From positions 86,706 to 150,705 of the forward strand of contig JAZKZV010000023.1 in assembly GCA_045612845.1 (NCBI GenBank): a stretch of 64,000 nt of DNA. The letters run 5' to 3'. Positions 61,286 through 64,000 of the stretch are shown here, one piece after another. The notes under the pieces were generated by a model, which saw only the letters and a program-made list of their open reading frames with translations, made no database searches and was not told the DNA's origin. The DNA is from Ornithomonoglobus_A sp045612845. Its GTDB lineage: Bacteria > Bacillota > Clostridia > UBA1381. Both the position numbers and the translations under genes were made by a program. Numbering within the stretch: the first letter of the stretch is position 1; the number at the start of each line of letters is the position of its first letter.

Positions 61286-61314
61286 TTGAAATAAAGGATT
61301 TTGTGTGATATAAT
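61286..61314 (+). promoter_or_regulatory. Promoter of the SGNH hydrolase operon
   Basis: TTGAAA (61286-61291), 17-base spacer, TATAAT (61309-61314), back to back with the rho promoter. Confidence 0.8.
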
Positions 61315-61390
61315 TGATGCGTACACAGCATTATTATTTGCATAATGTAAAAATAATTGTGAATTAAGATTACATAAAAGGAGAATGACA

Positions 61391-62014
61391 ATGAAGAAAA
61401 TATTATTTGTGGGTGACTCAGTTACAGACTGCGGAAGAGCGTATGATAATGGCAGCAGTATCGGTTCCGGATATGCTCTGCTTGTAAAATCAAGTCTTGG
61501 CATGGAATTTCCCGGTCAGTACGAGTTTGTAAATAAGGGCATAAACGGAAATCGTGTTGCTGATGTGTATGCGCGTATATACAGAGATATTATAAATCTT
61601 AAGCCTGACATTATAAGTATCTTGATTGGTGTCAATGATGTATGGGGTCCTCTTACAGCAGATCCTGACGGTGCAAATGCCGAAAAATACTATAAGATAT
61701 ACGATATGCTTATAGAAGAAATAAAAGAGGCACTTCCCAATGTTAAGATCATGATAATGGGCCCGTTTGTTTTAAAAGGAGAATTCACAATAAATAAGTG
61801 GGATGCATTCAGAACAGGCGTTGATGAACGCATAGAAAAGGCAAAGGAGATTGCAGATAAACATAACCTATTGTTTGTGCCATTACAGGAAGGATTCGAT
61901 AAGCTTTGTGAAAAGGCAGAACCAGACTACTGGCTTCTTGATGGTGTTCATCCTTCAAGTACGGGTCATGAATATATTAAAAATGAGTGGATTAAGGCAT
62001 TTAAAAAGTTATAA
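61391..62014 (+). CDS. SGNH/GDSL hydrolase
   Basis: A 207-residue cytosolic esterase. ILFVGDSVTDCGR holds the nucleophile Ser (GDS), NKGINGNRVADV block II Gly, ILIGVNDVWG block III Asn, and LLDGVHPSSTGHEYI the Asp-x-x-His. Related enzymes remove acetyl groups from plant-type sugars. Start set at ATG 61391, seven bases after AAAAGGAG. It shares a transcript with the DUF4432 gene. Confidence 0.88.
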   Translation: MKKILFVGDSVTDCGRAYDNGSSIGSGYALLVKSSLGMEFPGQYEFVNKGINGNRVADVYARIYRDIINLKPDIISILIGVNDVWGPLTADPDGANAEKYYKIYDMLIEEIKEALPNVKIMIMGPFVLKGEFTINKWDAFRTGVDERIEKAKEIADKHNLLFVPLQEGFDKLCEKAEPDYWLLDGVHPSSTGHEYIKNEWIKAFKKL

Positions 62015-62050
62015 TAAAAATTGTTTAAATTACATAAAAGGAGAATAACA

Positions 62051-63016
62051 ATGATTAAGTATGTAGGGCACGAATCTCAGCTTTACGGAGTTGAAGAACA
62101 CAGACTTTGCGGTGGCAAGGGCGACGGTATGCGTCTTTTTGAGGTAAATAACGGCAGAGGTGTTATGTTTACTATCAATGCAGACAGATGCGGAGATATG
62201 GCAAGACTTTACTATAATGGTAAAAATCTTGGTTTCTTTGCGCCTTGCGGATATGTTTCACCTAAATATTACGACAAAGACGGATTGGGATTTTTAAAAT
62301 CCTTTACAGCAGGATTCTTTACTACCTGCGGACTTACAAATGTCGGCGGTCCGTGCGTTGATGACGGTGAGGAACTACCGCAACACGGAACAATCGCAAA
62401 TACTCCGGCGGAAAATGTAAATCATTGGGTAGATGATGAGGGTATCCATATAAAATTAACTGTAAGAGATGCATGGCTTTTTGGACCAAAGCTTATTCTT
62501 ACAAGAGAGTATGTGTGTCCGTTGGATAAAGACGAAATCGTTGTTAAGGACAGTGTTAAAAACATAAGTGATGTAGTATCACCATACACCATTTTATATC
62601 ACATAAATATTGGTTATCCGTTGCTTAGTGAAAATTCGAAGGTAACAATAAAACACAAGGGTGTAGTGGGCTCGGGTGAATTTGCACAGAGCGAAGTGGA
62701 CAGAGCGCTGATAATGGAAACACCTCAGGCAGGTATAGCAGAACAGTGTTACTTCTATGATATGACAGAGGGTATGGCGAAGGTATATAATCCTGATATA
62801 AACACCTCGATGTCAATAAACTACAATTTAGACGAAATGCCTTATTTTACTGAATGGAAGATGATGGGTGAGGGTCAATATGTACTTGGCCTTGAACCCG
62901 GAAACTGCAATCCTAAGGGCAGAAAGTATTTAAGAGAAAACGGATTATTGCAGTTCCTGCAACCCGGTGAAGAGAAGTCTCAGACAATTACAATTAAACT
63001 GTCAAATGAAGAATAA
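62051..63016 (+). CDS. DUF4432 / aldose 1-epimerase-like protein
   Basis: A 321-residue protein of the galactose mutarotase-like superfamily. FEVNNGRGVMFTINADRCGDMARLYYNGKNLGF, FTAGFFTTCGLTNVGGPC and HGTIANTPAENV are DUF4432 blocks, with the conserved His and Glu expected at the sugar site. Probably acts on a free sugar. Start set at ATG 62051 behind AAAAGGAG; the region 62029-62054 repeats the start region of the SGNH gene with one mismatch. Confidence 0.85.
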   Translation: MIKYVGHESQLYGVEEHRLCGGKGDGMRLFEVNNGRGVMFTINADRCGDMARLYYNGKNLGFFAPCGYVSPKYYDKDGLGFLKSFTAGFFTTCGLTNVGGPCVDDGEELPQHGTIANTPAENVNHWVDDEGIHIKLTVRDAWLFGPKLILTREYVCPLDKDEIVVKDSVKNISDVVSPYTILYHINIGYPLLSENSKVTIKHKGVVGSGEFAQSEVDRALIMETPQAGIAEQCYFYDMTEGMAKVYNPDINTSMSINYNLDEMPYFTEWKMMGEGQYVLGLEPGNCNPKGRKYLRENGLLQFLQPGEEKSQTITIKLSNEE

Positions 63017-63021
63017 TTATA

Positions 63022-63052
63022 TCAACTCCCTTTATGGGGAGTTGTTTTTTTA
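63022..63052 (+). terminator. Terminator after the DUF4432 gene
   Basis: AACTCCC pairs with GGGGAGTT around TTTAT, then GTTTTTTT. Confidence 0.85.
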
Positions 63053-63097
63053 GAGGGTTTGATACGAATTCTTAAAGTAACCTTAACATAAATTTAA

Positions 63098-63126
63098 TTG
63101 ACAAATATTTCTCAAAGATATATAAT
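63098..63126 (+). promoter_or_regulatory. Promoter of the GyrB/ParE-like gene
   Basis: TTGACA (63098-63103), 17-base spacer, TATAAT (63121-63126). Confidence 0.85.
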
Positions 63127-63172
63127 ATATGTTATAATGGAAATAATACGTATTGGAGAAAGGAAGGTTTTA

Positions 63173-64000
63173 ATGCCTAAGAAGAAACAAGATTACGGAA
63201 ACGACAGTATTACAAGTTTAAAGGGCGCAGAGCGTGTAAGATCGCGTCCTGCGGTAATATTCGGCTCTGATGGTTTAGAGGGTTGTGAACACTCGTTTTT
63301 TGAAATCCTATCCAATTCTATAGATGAAGCAAGAGAAGGCTACGGAAGCCTTATAGAGGTTACAAGATTTAAAGACGGTTCGATAGAGGTAGAAGACCAC
63401 GGACGAGGAATTCCTTTGGATTATAACGAAAAGGAAGGTCGTTATAACTGGGAGTTGGTATTTTGTGAACTGTATGCGGGCGGTAAATATAATAACAACA
63501 AGGGTGGTATGTACGAATACAGCCTTGGTTTAAATGGTCTTGGTGCTTGTGCAACGCAATACAGCAGTAAGTATATGGACGTTACTGTTGTAAGAGATAA
63601 AAACAAATATACACTTCATTTCGAAAAAGGCGAAAACATAGGCGGACTTACTGTTACACCTACAAGGAGCGTACAGACGGGCTCAATAATCCGATGGAAG
63701 CCTGATACAGAAGTGTTTACAGATATTGATATACCGCTTGATTTTTATCAGGATGTATTAAACAAGCAGGCAATGGTAAATTCCGGTCTTAAGTTTGTTT
63801 TATACAACGAAACTGATGAGGGCATGGAAATGTTTGAATATTTCTATGAAAATGGTATTGTTGACTATATAAAAGAAAAAACAGGTGAGGAAACACTTAC
63901 AACTGTTGAGAGCTGGGAGTGTGAAAGAACGGGCAGAGACCGTGAGGATAAGGAAGATTACAGAGTAAAAATGCATATCGCCTTTTGCTTTTCAAACAAG
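63173..64000 (+). CDS. Divergent GyrB/ParE-like topoisomerase subunit, partial
   Basis: The first 276 residues of a type IIA topoisomerase ATPase subunit; the frame is still open at the right edge. ITSLKGAERVRSRPAVIFGS and LEGCEHSFFEILSNSIDEAREGYG hold the GHKL Asn and Asp, VEDHGRGIPLDY the next motif, and LNGLGACATQ the ATP lid. RSRPAVIFGS replaces the RKRPGMYIGS-type sequence of canonical GyrB, which marks the second, divergent gyrase/topo IV-like pair seen in Clostridia. AAAGGAAGG precedes ATG 63173. Confidence 0.85.
   Translation, partial: MPKKKQDYGNDSITSLKGAERVRSRPAVIFGSDGLEGCEHSFFEILSNSIDEAREGYGSLIEVTRFKDGSIEVEDHGRGIPLDYNEKEGRYNWELVFCELYAGGKYNNNKGGMYEYSLGLNGLGACATQYSSKYMDVTVVRDKNKYTLHFEKGENIGGLTVTPTRSVQTGSIIRWKPDTEVFTDIDIPLDFYQDVLNKQAMVNSGLKFVLYNETDEGMEMFEYFYENGIVDYIKEKTGEETLTTVESWECERTGRDREDKEDYRVKMHIAFCFSNK

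Overview
The window is AT-rich chromosomal DNA of an anaerobic, endospore-forming member of the Clostridia. The evidence is the spoIIIA operon and spoIIID, vegetative promoters of the TTGACA-N17-TATAAT type, purine-rich Shine-Dalgarno sites, a coenzyme B12-dependent glutamate fermentation cluster and ECF-type vitamin transport genes. No species can be named from the sequence alone.

Layout. 1-2575 (minus): start of the spoIIIA sporulation operon (AA to AE, AE cut by the window edge), preceded by a small cluster of DnaA-box-like 9-mers. 2865-5019: a FliB-like protein, a DUF421 membrane protein and a small DUF6514-like protein. 5173-12124: an accessory, decayed region. It holds an alpha/beta-hydrolase remnant, an ABC-F ATPase and a 4.7-kb interval bounded by a duplicated tRNA-Pro 3' end plus terminator. 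The interval contains gene remnants, three copies of a 27-bp direct repeat, a histidine phosphatase, a PHP phosphatase and an EutH-like transporter. A dispersed family of promoter-linked hairpin arrays occurs at 5380, 9481 and 19975. 12285-19844: a two-component system with an acyl-CoA ligase, an AraC regulator divergent from a GH94 phosphorylase, and spoIIID.

20377-32882 is the metabolic core. A DUF4430 lipoprotein and a Cys-rich small protein are followed by divergent citXG/P-loop protein/citC and citDEF, a GntR regulator, then glmS-glmL-glmE and methylaspartate ammonia-lyase. Together these encode most of the methylaspartate route of glutamate fermentation (glutamate, 3-methylaspartate, mesaconate, citramalate, acetate plus pyruvate). 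In that context the 'citrate lyase' is better read as citramalate lyase. Mesaconate hydratase is not in the window.

32974-40661 (minus): a MATE exporter and an F-type ATP synthase operon of very unusual form. The order is a, c, b, then a delta C-terminal domain fused to alpha, then gamma fused in frame to beta, then epsilon. There is no separate delta or gamma gene. 40705-51512: a PLP lyase-like protein, a sialate-esterase-like SGNH protein, DUF89, LysR-tdh-kbl threonine catabolism, a secreted glucosaminidase, DHFR, a serine hydrolase and a small membrane protein. 51571-56089 (minus): carAB behind a leader peptide and terminator that look like pyrBI-type attenuation; CarA has lost its catalytic cysteine. 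56184-61263 (minus): an ECF transporter with both ATPases and the S component in one chain, EcfT, an ArsR regulator and rho. 61286-64000: an SGNH hydrolase, a DUF4432 epimerase-like protein and the start of a divergent GyrB/ParE-like gene.

The strongest candidates for something undescribed are the doubly fused ATP synthase, the Cys-less CarA with its leader attenuator, and the promoter-linked hairpin arrays together with the repeat-punctuated tRNA-Pro interval. All readings come from inspection only; no database search was run.
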